Origin: Micromonospora pallida
GTDB lineage: Bacteria; Actinomycetota; Actinomycetes; Mycobacteriales; Micromonosporaceae
Assembly (NCBI RefSeq): GCF_900090325.1
Contig: NZ_FMHW01000002.1
Coordinates: 2,356,001 to 2,420,000 of the forward strand
DNA length: 64,000 nt
Direction of reading: 5' to 3'
In this document: in pieces, positions 16,858 to 25,692 of the stretch
Layout: every line of letters starts with the position of its first letter
Position numbering within the stretch: the stretch's first letter is position 1
Program-made: the position numbers and the translations under genes
The notes under the pieces: generated by a model
What the model was told of the DNA's origin: nothing
Databases searched by the model: none
What the model saw: only the letters and a program-made list of their open reading frames with translations

Positions 16858-17226
16858 ATGCCGCCGCTGATGACGTTGTGCGCGATCACACTCGATTGCG
16901 ATGACCCCCTGGCGCTGGCGGCGTTCTACCAGCAAGCCACCGGTCTCGAACCGCACCCGAGATCCGACGCCGACTTCGCCGGTCTCAACGGCGCGGACGG
17001 CCTCTTCATCGGCTTCCAGCGGGTCGAGGACTACCGCGCTCCCCGCTGGCCCGACCAGACCGTTCCCCAGCAGTTCCATCTCGACTTCGCGGTCGAGAAC
17101 CTGGACGAGGCCGAGGCCCGGCTACTGGAACTGGGCGCGGGCAGACCGGATAACCAGCCGAACGAGGACCGGTGGCGGGTCCTCACAGATCCGGCCGGGC
17201 ATCCCTTCTGCCTGGTCAAACGCTGA
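16858..17226 (+). CDS. VOC (glyoxalase/bleomycin-resistance fold) protein
   Basis: This 122-residue protein has the paired beta-alpha-beta-beta-beta fold of the vicinal oxygen chelate superfamily: CAITLDCDDPLALAAFYQQA at the start, FHLDFAVENLDEAEARLLEL in the middle and VLTDPAGHPFCLVK at the end. Members are metal-dependent enzymes or drug-binding proteins. A fold this small works as a dimer. The ATG at 16858 has GGAG five bases upstream. The ligand cannot be inferred. Confidence 0.85.
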   Translation: MPPLMTLCAITLDCDDPLALAAFYQQATGLEPHPRSDADFAGLNGADGLFIGFQRVEDYRAPRWPDQTVPQQFHLDFAVENLDEAEARLLELGAGRPDNQPNEDRWRVLTDPAGHPFCLVKR

Positions 17227-17309
17227 TTGCTCGGAGGCCGGTGGGCACGGCGAAACGCTGACCGCGTTCGACCCACTCGCCGCGCTGTTGCAGCAGCGTC
17301 GCTCACCCC

Positions 17310-17386
17310 CGTCGATCATGAAGTTGTGGCGCCCGATTAGCTGCCTTTGTAGAGGTTTGGCCGCCGCCCGAACTCCATGATCGACG
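17310..17386. repeat. Long imperfect inverted repeat (REP/MITE-like)
   Basis: CGTCGATCATGAAGTT at 17310-17325 pairs with AACTCCATGATCGACG at 17371-17386 with one mismatch in 16. The arms enclose 45 bases. It would form a stem-loop, and its style matches dispersed palindromic elements of Micromonosporaceae as I remember them. No second copy was noticed in this window. Confidence 0.55.
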
Positions 17387-17612
17387 GAGCGATGCGATTC
17401 AGTTCAGGCGTTCGCTGAGGCAGTCAGGTCGGCTCCCTGGGAGCCACAGTTCACAGGTCGCGGCGCTGAGGTCCTCGGCGCGTTCGAGCCCTGATCGCGG
17501 TGGCGCCCGGGGTCGCGCCCTGGCTGCACCGACCACGACGTGCTGGCGAGCGCGCTGTCCACGAAGGTCGTCGGGTTTGATCGACGCGTCACCGTCCTGA
17601 ACCGACCAACCA

Positions 17613-17647
17613 ATCATGATCGCGAATTTCCATATCAGGATCATGAT
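17613..17647. repeat. 9-base inverted repeat in AT-rich region
   Basis: ATCATGATC at 17613-17621 and GATCATGAT at 17639-17647 are perfect inverted copies separated by 17 bases. It lies about 300 bases upstream of the FHA-like regulator start and may be an operator, though this is weakly supported. Confidence 0.3.
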
Positions 17648-17953
17648 GTGAAGACGCATGGCAATAACATCCATGAGTTAACACACTGGAAACAATCCTC
17701 ACCCCCCTCATACGGCAATGGCAGCTTGACGGTGAGAAAGCCGATGACCAGGGCGACTTGTCCATTACGAAACTCCCAGTACCAAAAAGCCCTCCAGGGA
17801 CGTTAAGGTATCGATGTGGGTCGGTACGTCGACATGCGACATCCGTGATCTTGTGTGGTTCGACACTGCCGACGAGCGACGGATAACGGTCATGGGAGCC
17901 GGACGGAATACCGGGCTGGCTCTCGGTGGCACCACTCGACTGGCGAGGTATAC

Positions 17954-18796
17954 GTGCAGACAGAGACGTCTCTCCCCTCGGTGATCAGCATGCCCTCAGG
18001 CGCGCTGTCGCAACCAGAAGGAATCGTGATCGACTGGTCGGCGCCGCGCGCCTGCGCGACCGAGAGCAGACGACTGACCAGCACGAAGAGCGAACTGCCG
18101 GCGGGAAAGGTCTTCTGGTTCGGGCGTTCGACACGCAGCATCGCGGTCGATCCACACGCCACCCACGCCATCGGCGCCGTCCGCGCACTGCCACTCTGCT
18201 GGTCGCTGTCGAATCTGACGAGCAACACGACCTTCGTGGTGGAAAACCTCGAGGGCGGGACCGAGTTAATCAAGGTGGCACCCCGGCGACTCGACGCGGT
18301 GGTGCCGTTCGAGATGTCGAGAGTTCTCGTTCCCTCGATCGGCGGCCTGCTCGAACTCCGGGTGTTCGCCTCACCCCCGACATTTCTCGATCAACCGATG
18401 CCGGATCTCGCCGCGCATATTTCCCTGCCGGTGCTGGACGAGCAGACGAAGTACTTCCTGGTGCTCGTCGCACTCTGCGAACCACGCCTGCGCGGATCAT
18501 CCACCGCGGCCGTGCCATCGGTGCAACAGGTCATCGAGCGGCTGCGGCCGGTACCCGGGTTCGCCAATGTCAACCGCAGCAGTATCAACTACCACATCGA
18601 CTATCTGCGGCAGTACAAGTTGCCCATCGACGAAGAGTCGATGTCGTCGTACGGCGGTCGAATGCACTCCAAGCGCGAGGCGCTGGTCTCCTTCGCGCTC
18701 CGCTACGACCTGGTCCGGGAGGAGCACCTCAACCTCCTGCCCGGCCGGCCGGAGTGGGTGGGCCAGCCGGGCGGACGGTGGGCGCACGTGGGATGA
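17954..18796 (+). CDS. Putative FHA-like/winged-helix regulator at the cluster edge
   Basis: This 280-residue protein has a beta-rich N-terminal half resembling an FHA domain (VFWFGRSTRSIAVDP; LPLCWSLSNLTSNTTFVVEN). The C-terminal half includes a helix-turn-helix-like stretch (SVQQVIERLRPVPGFANVNR, then SSINYHIDYLRQYK). It would be a regulator reading a phosphorylated partner, but no family name is certain. The GTG at 17954 was chosen because GAGG lies six bases upstream; the ATG at 17990 is the alternative. It ends 8 bases from the 3' end of the A-T NRPS gene, so it may be the local regulator of the NRPS/PKS cluster. Confidence 0.6.
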   Translation: MQTETSLPSVISMPSGALSQPEGIVIDWSAPRACATESRRLTSTKSELPAGKVFWFGRSTRSIAVDPHATHAIGAVRALPLCWSLSNLTSNTTFVVENLEGGTELIKVAPRRLDAVVPFEMSRVLVPSIGGLLELRVFASPPTFLDQPMPDLAAHISLPVLDEQTKYFLVLVALCEPRLRGSSTAAVPSVQQVIERLRPVPGFANVNRSSINYHIDYLRQYKLPIDEESMSSYGGRMHSKREALVSFALRYDLVREEHLNLLPGRPEWVGQPGGRWAHVG

Positions 18797-18804
18797 CGGG
18801 GCCG

Positions 18805-20679
18805 TCACCCGTCGCGCGTTGGCCGGGAGGCTGCCACCGGTACGCCGTCGAGCAGGGCGGCGATGCCCGCCAGGTCGGGTTGCCGCAGCAACGCGGAGGC
18901 CCGCAGCCGGGTGCCGGTGGCGTTCTCCAGGGCGGCCAGCAGGCGGGCGGCCATCAGCGAGTTGCCGCCGATCTCGGCGAAGTGGTCGTCCAGTGTGGTT
19001 TCCGGCCGGTCCAGCAGGTCCCGGCAGACCGCCAGGACGAGTCGCTGCTGTTCGGTGAGCCCCTCGGTGTCCTGCGGCGACCCGGCCGGGGTCGACACCA
19101 GGTCGGCCAGGGCCGCCCGGTCGGTCTTGCCGTTGGCGGTCACCGGCATCGGGTCGACCACCCGCAGGACGGCCGGCACCGCCTGTTCGGGCAGCCACCC
19201 CCGGACCCCGGAGAGCACCTCGTCGGCGTCGATCCGGCAACCCGGCCGGGGCTGCACGAAGGCCGTCAGACGCAGGCCCGCCGGGGACGACGTGGCGACC
19301 ACGGCGGCCCGCGCGACACCGGGATCGCGTTCGAGCGCCACCTCCACCTCGGCCGGTTCGACCCGGACGCCGCTGACCTTCACCTGGTCGTCGACCCGGC
19401 CGAGGAACTCCAGCACCCCGTCGGAGCCCATCCGGACCCGGTCACCGGTCGGGTAGACCCGGTCGAGGTCGGCCAGTTCCGGCGGCGGTGCCACGAAGGG
19501 CGCCCCACCCCGGTCACCGAAGCAGGCCAGCGACAGCCCGCTCCCGCCGATACGGAGTTCACCGGGCTCGCCCCGGGCGACCGTTCTGCCCGCCGCGTTG
19601 GTGACACAGACCACCGCGCCCGCCACCGGAGCGCCGATCGGCGGTGGGTCCGCCTGGTCGGCTCGGCCGGACAGTCGGCACACCACGCTCGTCACGGTCG
19701 CCTCGGCCGGGCCGTACATGTTGTGGACCGTCGCGGTCACGTCCGGGCCGGGCCAGCGGCGCAACCGCTCCCCGCCGATCCCCAGGTGCCGCAGGCGCAG
19801 ATCCGCCGGCCAGGGCCGGGCCAGCACCAGGTCGGCGATCGGGGTGGGGAGGTTGCTCACCGTCACCTCGGCCCGGGCCCACCAGCTCGTCAACAGGTAC
19901 GGATCCCAGCACGCCTCACCCGGCGTGACGGCCAGGGTCGCGCCCGAGCACAGGGTGGCGAACAACTCCATGACGTGCGGGTCGAACGCCGGGTTGATCA
20001 GCAGGCTGTGCTTCTCCCCCGGCCCCAGGCCCGCATGGTGGTGGTACCACCGCACCAGCGCGGCCAGGGCGTCCTGCCCGACGGCGATCGCCCGGGGGGT
20101 GCCCGAGGTGCCCGAGGTCAGCACGACGTATCCGGTGTCGGCGGGCACGGGCGCGGCCTCCGACGGGACCGGCGTAAAGGCGGCCACCGTGGCCCGGGCG
20201 TCCGGGCCGGGGGCGGCGGGCAGCGGAATCCTGTCCGGGTCGGTCCCGCCCGCGTCGGCCGCCGCCACGACACACGCCACCCGGACGGTGCGGCGCACGA
20301 GGTCGAGGCGTTGCGCACCGAAGTTGGGCCCGAGGGGCAGGTACACCGCGCCGAGGCGGACCACGGCGAGCGCGGTCGCCACCAGCTCGACCGACCGTTC
20401 CAGCCGTACGCCGACCACGTCGCCCGGCCGCACCCGGTCCCGCAGCGCGTCCGCCGTCCGGTCGGCCAGGGCATCCAGTTCCGCGTACGTCAGCCGTCGG
20501 AGGCCGTCCTCGACGGCCACGCCCGTACCGCGACTGGTCCAGTGGCGGAGCCAGTCGCCGACACCCGCGCCCTCGGCGGGTGCCGGCGGCAGCGGACCGC
20601 CGTACGCGATGCTCAGCCCAACGTCGTCACCGACCATCGTGTCGTCCCGCACGCCGTACCTCTCCCCTACCTCAGCCAA
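18805..20679 (-). CDS. NRPS adenylation-thiolation (A-T) didomain protein
   Basis: This 624-residue protein activates an amino or other carboxylic acid and loads it on its own carrier domain. Adenylation core motifs are present: VLTSGTSGTPRAIAVG near 187-202, YGPAEAT, GRVDDQVKVSGVRVEPAEVE and the A10 lysine in NGKTDRAAL. The thiolation domain has GGNSLMA with Ser574 for phosphopantetheine. By-eye pocket residues are D-P-M-N-G-G-M-V-T-K, which match no code I know. It overlaps the acyl-CoA dehydrogenase gene by 8 bases. A free A-T with such a dehydrogenase usually means oxidation of the bound amino acid. The start at 20679 could instead be the in-frame ATG 14 codons later. Confidence 0.9.
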   Translation of the reverse strand: MAEVGERYGVRDDTMVGDDVGLSIAYGGPLPPAPAEGAGVGDWLRHWTSRGTGVAVEDGLRRLTYAELDALADRTADALRDRVRPGDVVGVRLERSVELVATALAVVRLGAVYLPLGPNFGAQRLDLVRRTVRVACVVAAADAGGTDPDRIPLPAAPGPDARATVAAFTPVPSEAAPVPADTGYVVLTSGTSGTPRAIAVGQDALAALVRWYHHHAGLGPGEKHSLLINPAFDPHVMELFATLCSGATLAVTPGEACWDPYLLTSWWARAEVTVSNLPTPIADLVLARPWPADLRLRHLGIGGERLRRWPGPDVTATVHNMYGPAEATVTSVVCRLSGRADQADPPPIGAPVAGAVVCVTNAAGRTVARGEPGELRIGGSGLSLACFGDRGGAPFVAPPPELADLDRVYPTGDRVRMGSDGVLEFLGRVDDQVKVSGVRVEPAEVEVALERDPGVARAAVVATSSPAGLRLTAFVQPRPGCRIDADEVLSGVRGWLPEQAVPAVLRVVDPMPVTANGKTDRAALADLVSTPAGSPQDTEGLTEQQRLVLAVCRDLLDRPETTLDDHFAEIGGNSLMAARLLAALENATGTRLRASALLRQPDLAGIAALLDGVPVAASRPTRDG

Positions 20680-21832
20680 GACCCATCGCCCCCGCGATGA
20701 TCACTTTCTGGATCTCGGTGGTGCCCTCGATGATGGTCATCGTCCGGACCTGCCGGTACAGGAACTCCAACGGATGTCCCCTGACCCAGCCGGTGGCCCC
20801 GTGGACCTGCAACGCCCGGTCCACCACCCGGACGGCCATGGTGGACGCGGTGAGCTTCGCCAGCGCCGCGTTCTCCGGCGGTTCCACGCCGGAGTCGACC
20901 AGCCGGGCGCAGGCGAGGGTGAGCACCTTGGACGCCTCGAGTTCCGCGCGGCTGGTCACCAGGTGCTCCTGCACGTGCTGGTAGTCGCCGATCGGCCGGC
21001 CGAAGGCCCGGCGGTGCCGGGCGTACTCCACGCCCAGGGACAGCGCGTACTCCGCGATCCCGTTGCACATCGCGGCGACCATCAGCCGGCCCCGCGACAG
21101 GCTGCCCATGCTGGCCCCGAGCGCGTCCGGGGCGTCGCCGTCGCCGAGCAACGCCTCGTCGGGCACCTCGGCGGCGTCCAGCACCAGTTCGTGCAGCACC
21201 TCGCCGGACATGCCCTCGTACCGTTGCCCCAACCGCATCCCCGGATGCCCCTGTTCGAGCAGGAACACGGCCGGTCGTCGCTGCCCCGCCGGGGTCCGCA
21301 CGGCGGCCACCACGAGCACCAGGTCGGCGTGCGCCGCGTTGCTGACGAACGTCTTCCGGCCGGAGATGACCCAGCCGCCGTCGACCCGGTCGGCCGTGGT
21401 GGTCAGGCGGAAGGCGTCCGACCCGGCGTCCGGCTCGGTCAGCGCCAGGCAGCGGGTCCGCTGACCCCGGACGAGCGGCTCGAGGTACCGCTTGATCTGC
21501 TCGTCGGTCCCGCCGAGCAGCAGCGGGCTCGGCCCCTCCGACCCGGCCAGGGCGTACGGCGCCAGCCGGCAGCCGGTGCGGCCGGCGGCGTGTTGCAGGG
21601 CCACCACCGCGCTGAACGGCATGTCGCTGCCGCCGAGGGACTCCGGGTAGTCACCGGCGTAGAAGCCGAGCTGCGCGGAGCGCTGCCGGACGTAGGAACA
21701 GAGTTCGTGGGAGGGATGGCCACCCTCGCCGAGTTCGGCGGCGAGCGGTTCCAGCTCGCGGCGTACGAAGGCGCCGAAGGAGTCGAGCAGTTCCCGGTAC
21801 TCGTCCTCGAACACCGCTGACGGCTCGGTCAC
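20672..21832 (-). CDS. Acyl-CoA dehydrogenase family flavoprotein
   Basis: This 386-residue protein is full length for the family. Middle-domain FAD motifs are ALTEPDAGSDAFRL and WVISGRKTFVSNAAHADL; the C-terminal helical domain has YARHRRAFGRPIGDYQHVQ and ends with QVHGATGWVRG and RTMTIIEGTTEIQK. The Glu in IIEGTTE or near it may serve as base. It should introduce a double bond, using FAD, into an acyl group on CoA or on a carrier protein. Its coupling to the downstream A-T gene suggests a carrier-bound aminoacyl substrate, as in pyrrole or dehydroamino acid formation. This is inference. Confidence 0.88.
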   Translation of the reverse strand: MTEPSAVFEDEYRELLDSFGAFVRRELEPLAAELGEGGHPSHELCSYVRQRSAQLGFYAGDYPESLGGSDMPFSAVVALQHAAGRTGCRLAPYALAGSEGPSPLLLGGTDEQIKRYLEPLVRGQRTRCLALTEPDAGSDAFRLTTTADRVDGGWVISGRKTFVSNAAHADLVLVVAAVRTPAGQRRPAVFLLEQGHPGMRLGQRYEGMSGEVLHELVLDAAEVPDEALLGDGDAPDALGASMGSLSRGRLMVAAMCNGIAEYALSLGVEYARHRRAFGRPIGDYQHVQEHLVTSRAELEASKVLTLACARLVDSGVEPPENAALAKLTASTMAVRVVDRALQVHGATGWVRGHPLEFLYRQVRTMTIIEGTTEIQKVIIAGAMGLG

Positions 21833-21877
21833 GGCCGCACCACCACCCCGATCGTCGTATCCAGGTTCATGACGTCC

Positions 21878-22903
21878 TCACCGTCCGGCCAGGGCGGTCC
21901 GCAGGATCCGGCGTTCCCGCACCTCACCCATGCCGACGGGCGGAAGGTTCGGCATCGACGTCGCGCGCCCGCCGGAGGCCAGCCACCGCCAGGTGTCCGC
22001 CACGGTCTCGCTGACCGGCCGACAGGTGAGGCCGGCAGCGGCCGCCGCCGCGCCGGAAGTGGCCCAGGCGGCGGCGTTCTCCGGCAGGTCGGGCAGCCAC
22101 AGCGGCATCTCCCACCACGGCAGGACCTCCCGGGCGAGCAGCACCTCGTCGGCGACCCAGTGCAGCTCCGCGCCGCTGCCGGTGGCGGTCACCGCGTGGC
22201 CCAGCCAGGCTCCCATCGTGGTGTTCGGGCCGTCCGGCACGGTGTTGAAGACCCCGCTGGCCCAGTTCTCCACCCGCCCCAAAACGAACCGGGCGAGGTC
22301 GCGGACGTCCAGCAGTTGCAGCGGACGGGACGGCTCCCCGGGAGCGAGGACGGTGCCGCCCCGGCTGATCCGGTCGAGCCACCAGAGGGCCTGGCCGATG
22401 TTGTCGTACGGCCCGACGATCGTGCCGGGCCGGACGACCAGCGCCCGATCCCTCGGGTAGACCAGGTGGACGGCCTGCTCGCAGCCGACCTTGCGGGGCC
22501 CGTACCGGCGGTGGTCGGCGGGATCGCCCTCCTCGTCCGGCTCCCCCGGGTGCACCGGCGACCGCTCGTCCACCGGCACCGACTTCCAGTCCGGGTAGAC
22601 CGAGACGCTGGAGACGAAGGCGTAGAAGCCGGTGCCGGGGGCCAGGATCCGGGCGGTCCGCAGCACGTCGGCCGGCACCAGCCCGGACGGGTCGACGACC
22701 GCGTCGAAGGAGCGTCCGTGCAACGCGTCGAGTCCACCGTCGTGGCTCCGGTCGCCCCGGACCGCCTCCACGCCGGGGACGTCCGGGCCGGTCAGCCCCC
22801 GGTTGAGGGTGGTCACCGTGTGGCCCCGGGTAAGGGCCTCGCCGACGACCGCCCGACCGACGAAGGAGGTGCCACCCAGGACCAGGATCCGCATGCCCGC
22901 CAT
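21878..22903 (-). CDS. NAD-dependent epimerase/dehydratase-like protein (extended SDR)
   Basis: This 341-residue protein has the N-terminal nucleotide motif LVLGGTSFVGRAVVGEAL (GGTxFVG) typical of atypical SDRs, then FYAFVSSVSVYPDW. The catalytic Tyr-x-x-x-Lys appears as YGPRK, which keeps both residues. The C-terminal half (RPLQLLDVRDLARFVLGRVE) matches the isoflavone-reductase/epimerase type. It should reduce or epimerise a small molecule with NAD(P). The start overlaps the stop of the KS gene as TGATG, so translation is probably coupled. The exact reaction is unknown. Confidence 0.82.
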   Translation of the reverse strand: MAGMRILVLGGTSFVGRAVVGEALTRGHTVTTLNRGLTGPDVPGVEAVRGDRSHDGGLDALHGRSFDAVVDPSGLVPADVLRTARILAPGTGFYAFVSSVSVYPDWKSVPVDERSPVHPGEPDEEGDPADHRRYGPRKVGCEQAVHLVYPRDRALVVRPGTIVGPYDNIGQALWWLDRISRGGTVLAPGEPSRPLQLLDVRDLARFVLGRVENWASGVFNTVPDGPNTTMGAWLGHAVTATGSGAELHWVADEVLLAREVLPWWEMPLWLPDLPENAAAWATSGAAAAAAGLTCRPVSETVADTWRWLASGGRATSMPNLPPVGMGEVRERRILRTALAGR

Positions 22904-25692
22904 CAGCCGGCGTCGCCCGCCGCGCGTCCGTCGGCGGCCAGCGCCGCCCGGACCGCTGCCGCCAGGTCCGCCACCACGGGTGCCCCGTACACGCTGCGCA
23001 GCGGCAGGTCCAGCTCGTAGGTCTCGTTGATCCGCGCGGCCAGTTCGATCGCCAGCAGGGAGTCCCCACCCAGGTCGAAGAAGTCGGCGTCGGCACCGAC
23101 CTCCGGCACCCCGAAGAGTTCGACGAAGAGCGCCCGCACGGTGGTCAGGACCGCGTCGTCCGACCCCGGCCCGGAACCGGCGGACGTTTCCGTGCCGGCG
23201 TCGGCGGGCGCGGCTGGCGCGATCTCAGCCGGCGCGGAAACGGCGGCGGCGGCCGGTGCGGGCACGACGGTGTCGACCGCCGGTACGGGCTCCGGGGGCG
23301 TCGACTCCCGGGCGGGTGGGGTGGCCGGTGGTGCGGCGGGTTCCGGCAGGTAGGAGCGCCGTTCGAACGGGTACGTCGGCAGCGGCACCCGGTGGCGGCG
23401 CTCCCCCTCGTACAGCCGCGGCCAGTGCGGGTCGAGGCCGGCGGCCCAGAGCCGTCCGAGGGTGGTCAGGACGGCCGCGTACGTCGAACCGTGTTCCTGG
23501 CCCGGCAGCGAGGCCAGGACGGTGTGCCGCCGCGCCGGGTCGGGACGCGCGGCGAGCCGGTCGGTGAGGGTCGTGCCCCGGCCCACCTCGAGCAGGGTCA
23601 GCGCCCGCCACTCGAGCAGCGTGCCGAGCGCGGCGTCGAAGGTGTCGGTGGCCCGGGCCTGCGCCACCCAGTACTCCGCCGGGTCGACGGTCTGCCGAGT
23701 GTCCAGCCAGCCGCCGGTCACGTCGGACACCCACGGCAGTCCGGGCCGGCGGGCCGGCACCCGGCTCGCCAGGTCCGCCAGGTCGGCCCAGGCGCTGTCG
23801 GCGGAGCCGCCGGCCAGGGCGCGGGCGCGCTGCGCCACCAGCGGAAGCGCCTCGTCGGGACGGAGCACCCCGGCCACGCAGGCAGCGGTGTACGCCCCGG
23901 TGCCGTGCCCGGCCACCGCGACGGGTTCCACGCCCCAGTGCCGCCAGAGCGCGGCCAGCGCGTACTGCACGACGAAGGTCACGCACGCCGCGACCACCGG
24001 GTCGGACGCGGCGGACGGGTCCCACACGGCCGCGCGCAGGTCCACGTCCAGGTCGGCGGCGGCGCACTCGTCGACCGCGCTGCGGAACACCGGTTCGTGC
24101 GCGTACAGCTCGGCCACCGGCAGGTGCGCCGCGTCACCGTCGGCGAAGAGGTGGACCACCTCGCCGGCGGCGGTACCGGTCCGACCGGCGGCGGACGCCG
24201 ACGAGCCACCGGTGGCCAGGGTCGTGGCCTGCGTGCCGGAGGCGCACACCGCGAACCGACGGTACGGGTGTGCGCTGCGGCTCTGCTGGAGGGTCCAGGC
24301 GGCGTCGGCGAGGTCGGCCCCGTCGCGGTCGGTCACTGCCCGCGCGACCCGGGCGCCGGCGGTGTCGAGAGCCTCGGCGCTGCGGGCCGAGACGGTCAGC
24401 AGGTGCCACGGACGGCCACTCGGCGCCGGTACGAGGGCGGGCGCCTCCTCGACCACGACGTGGACGTTCGTCCCCCCGATGCCCATGCCGCTGACACCGG
24501 CCCGCCGGACACCGGCGCGGGGCTCCCACTCGCAGAGCGCGGTGTTGACGACGAACGGGCTCGCGTCGAAGTCGATCTTCCGGTTCGGCTCGCGGAAGTG
24601 CAGGCTCGGTGGGATCTGCCGGTGGCGCAGGGCGAGCACGGTCTTGACGAACCCGGCGACCCCGGCTGCGGTGTCGGCGTGGCCGATGTTCGTCTTGACC
24701 GAGCCGATCCGGCAGAACCCGCGCGCGTCGGTGCTGCTCCGGAACGCGTTGGTCAGCGCCTCCACCTCGATCGGGTCGCCCAGCGGGGTGCCCGTGCCGT
24801 GGGCCTCGACGTAGCTGATCGTGTCCGCGCTCACCCCGGCCACCGCCTGGGCGGCCCGGATCACCTCGGTCTGCCCGTCGACCCCCGGCGCGGTGAAGCC
24901 GACCTTCGCGGCGCCGTCGTTGTTGATCGCCGAGCCCCGGATGACGGCGTGCACGTGGTCGCCGTCGCGCAGCGCGTCCTCCAGCCGCCGGAGCACCACG
25001 ACCCCGACCCCCTCGCCGCCGACGAAGCCGCTGCCGGCCTCGTCGAACGCCCGCACGTACCCGTCCCGGGACACCGGGCTGCCCTTGCTCCACGGCATCA
25101 GGGCGCTCGGCACCACCGCCGACACCCCACCGGCCAGCGCGGCCTCGCAGTCCCCGGCGAGCAACGCCTGGGCCGCCAGGTGGATCGCGACCAGTGAGGT
25201 GGAGCAGCCGGTCTGGACGGTCACCGCCGGACCGGTCAGGCCGAGCTTGTAGGAGACCCGGGCGGTCAGCAGGTCCATCGAGTTGGCCAGCCGCACCGCC
25301 CAGTCGTCGACCGTCAGGTGCTCCCGCACGTGCCGCTCGTACGGCGACTGGGAGCTGCCGGCGTACACACCGACCGGCCAGGGGCACCGGGCGGGGTCGT
25401 AGCCGGCGTCCTCCACCGCCTCCCACGCGCACTCGAGCAGCAGCCGGTGCTGGGGGTCCAGCAGCGTCGCCTCGCGGGGGGTGAAGCCGAAGAAGGCCGC
25501 GTCGAAGCGGTCCGCGCCGTCCAGGACACCCCGGCCCGGGGTGTACGTGTGCCCGCCCGACTGGCGGGCCGGGTAGCGGGTGATGGACTCCTCACCACCG
25601 CTGAGGTTGCGCCAGAACTCGTCGAGGTTCGCCGCGCCCGGGAACCGCCCGGCCATGCCGACGACTGCGATCAGGTTGCTGTCAGGGTTCAC
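22903..25692 (-). CDS. Type I PKS module: KS, degenerate AT, ACP
   Basis: This 929-residue protein has a complete ketosynthase (about 5-425): Cys163 in QTGCSTSLV, His298 in EAHGTGT and His338 in KTNIGHAD. Residues ~510-790 align with an acyltransferase, but the active serine is replaced by glycine (GHGTG with Gly597, normally GHSxG). The N-terminal GQG motif and the catalytic-histidine region are also missing. The C-terminal ACP keeps GGDSLLA. The KS should extend the product of the upstream C-A-T by one two-carbon unit, but the extender must be loaded by another AT. It overlaps the C-A-T gene by 4 bases. Confidence 0.9.
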   Translation of the reverse strand: MNPDSNLIAVVGMAGRFPGAANLDEFWRNLSGGEESITRYPARQSGGHTYTPGRGVLDGADRFDAAFFGFTPREATLLDPQHRLLLECAWEAVEDAGYDPARCPWPVGVYAGSSQSPYERHVREHLTVDDWAVRLANSMDLLTARVSYKLGLTGPAVTVQTGCSTSLVAIHLAAQALLAGDCEAALAGGVSAVVPSALMPWSKGSPVSRDGYVRAFDEAGSGFVGGEGVGVVVLRRLEDALRDGDHVHAVIRGSAINNDGAAKVGFTAPGVDGQTEVIRAAQAVAGVSADTISYVEAHGTGTPLGDPIEVEALTNAFRSSTDARGFCRIGSVKTNIGHADTAAGVAGFVKTVLALRHRQIPPSLHFREPNRKIDFDASPFVVNTALCEWEPRAGVRRAGVSGMGIGGTNVHVVVEEAPALVPAPSGRPWHLLTVSARSAEALDTAGARVARAVTDRDGADLADAAWTLQQSRSAHPYRRFAVCASGTQATTLATGGSSASAAGRTGTAAGEVVHLFADGDAAHLPVAELYAHEPVFRSAVDECAAADLDVDLRAAVWDPSAASDPVVAACVTFVVQYALAALWRHWGVEPVAVAGHGTGAYTAACVAGVLRPDEALPLVAQRARALAGGSADSAWADLADLASRVPARRPGLPWVSDVTGGWLDTRQTVDPAEYWVAQARATDTFDAALGTLLEWRALTLLEVGRGTTLTDRLAARPDPARRHTVLASLPGQEHGSTYAAVLTTLGRLWAAGLDPHWPRLYEGERRHRVPLPTYPFERRSYLPEPAAPPATPPARESTPPEPVPAVDTVVPAPAAAAVSAPAEIAPAAPADAGTETSAGSGPGSDDAVLTTVRALFVELFGVPEVGADADFFDLGGDSLLAIELAARINETYELDLPLRSVYGAPVVADLAAAVRAALAADGRAAGDAG

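Larger units (their letters stand above)
17227..17953. other. 727-base intergenic region at the edge of the biosynthetic cluster
   Basis: No gene is supported here. It contains the inverted repeats at 17310-17386 and 17613-17647. The part from about 17610 to 17870 is noticeably richer in A and T than the rest of the window. An open frame on the minus strand (17399-17674) has no ribosome-binding site or recognisable domain. The AT-rich part probably contains the promoter of the FHA-like regulator gene. Confidence 0.4.

Noticed and set aside
17399..17674. A 91-codon minus-strand open frame in the intergenic region
   Set aside because: No ribosome-binding site, no domain, and it spans both normal and AT-rich DNA. 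It could be a decayed gene, but nothing supports this.
17926..20700. A 924-codon plus-strand open frame
   Set aside because: It overlaps the regulator in another frame and the A-T gene antisense; composition is repetitive and no domain is seen.
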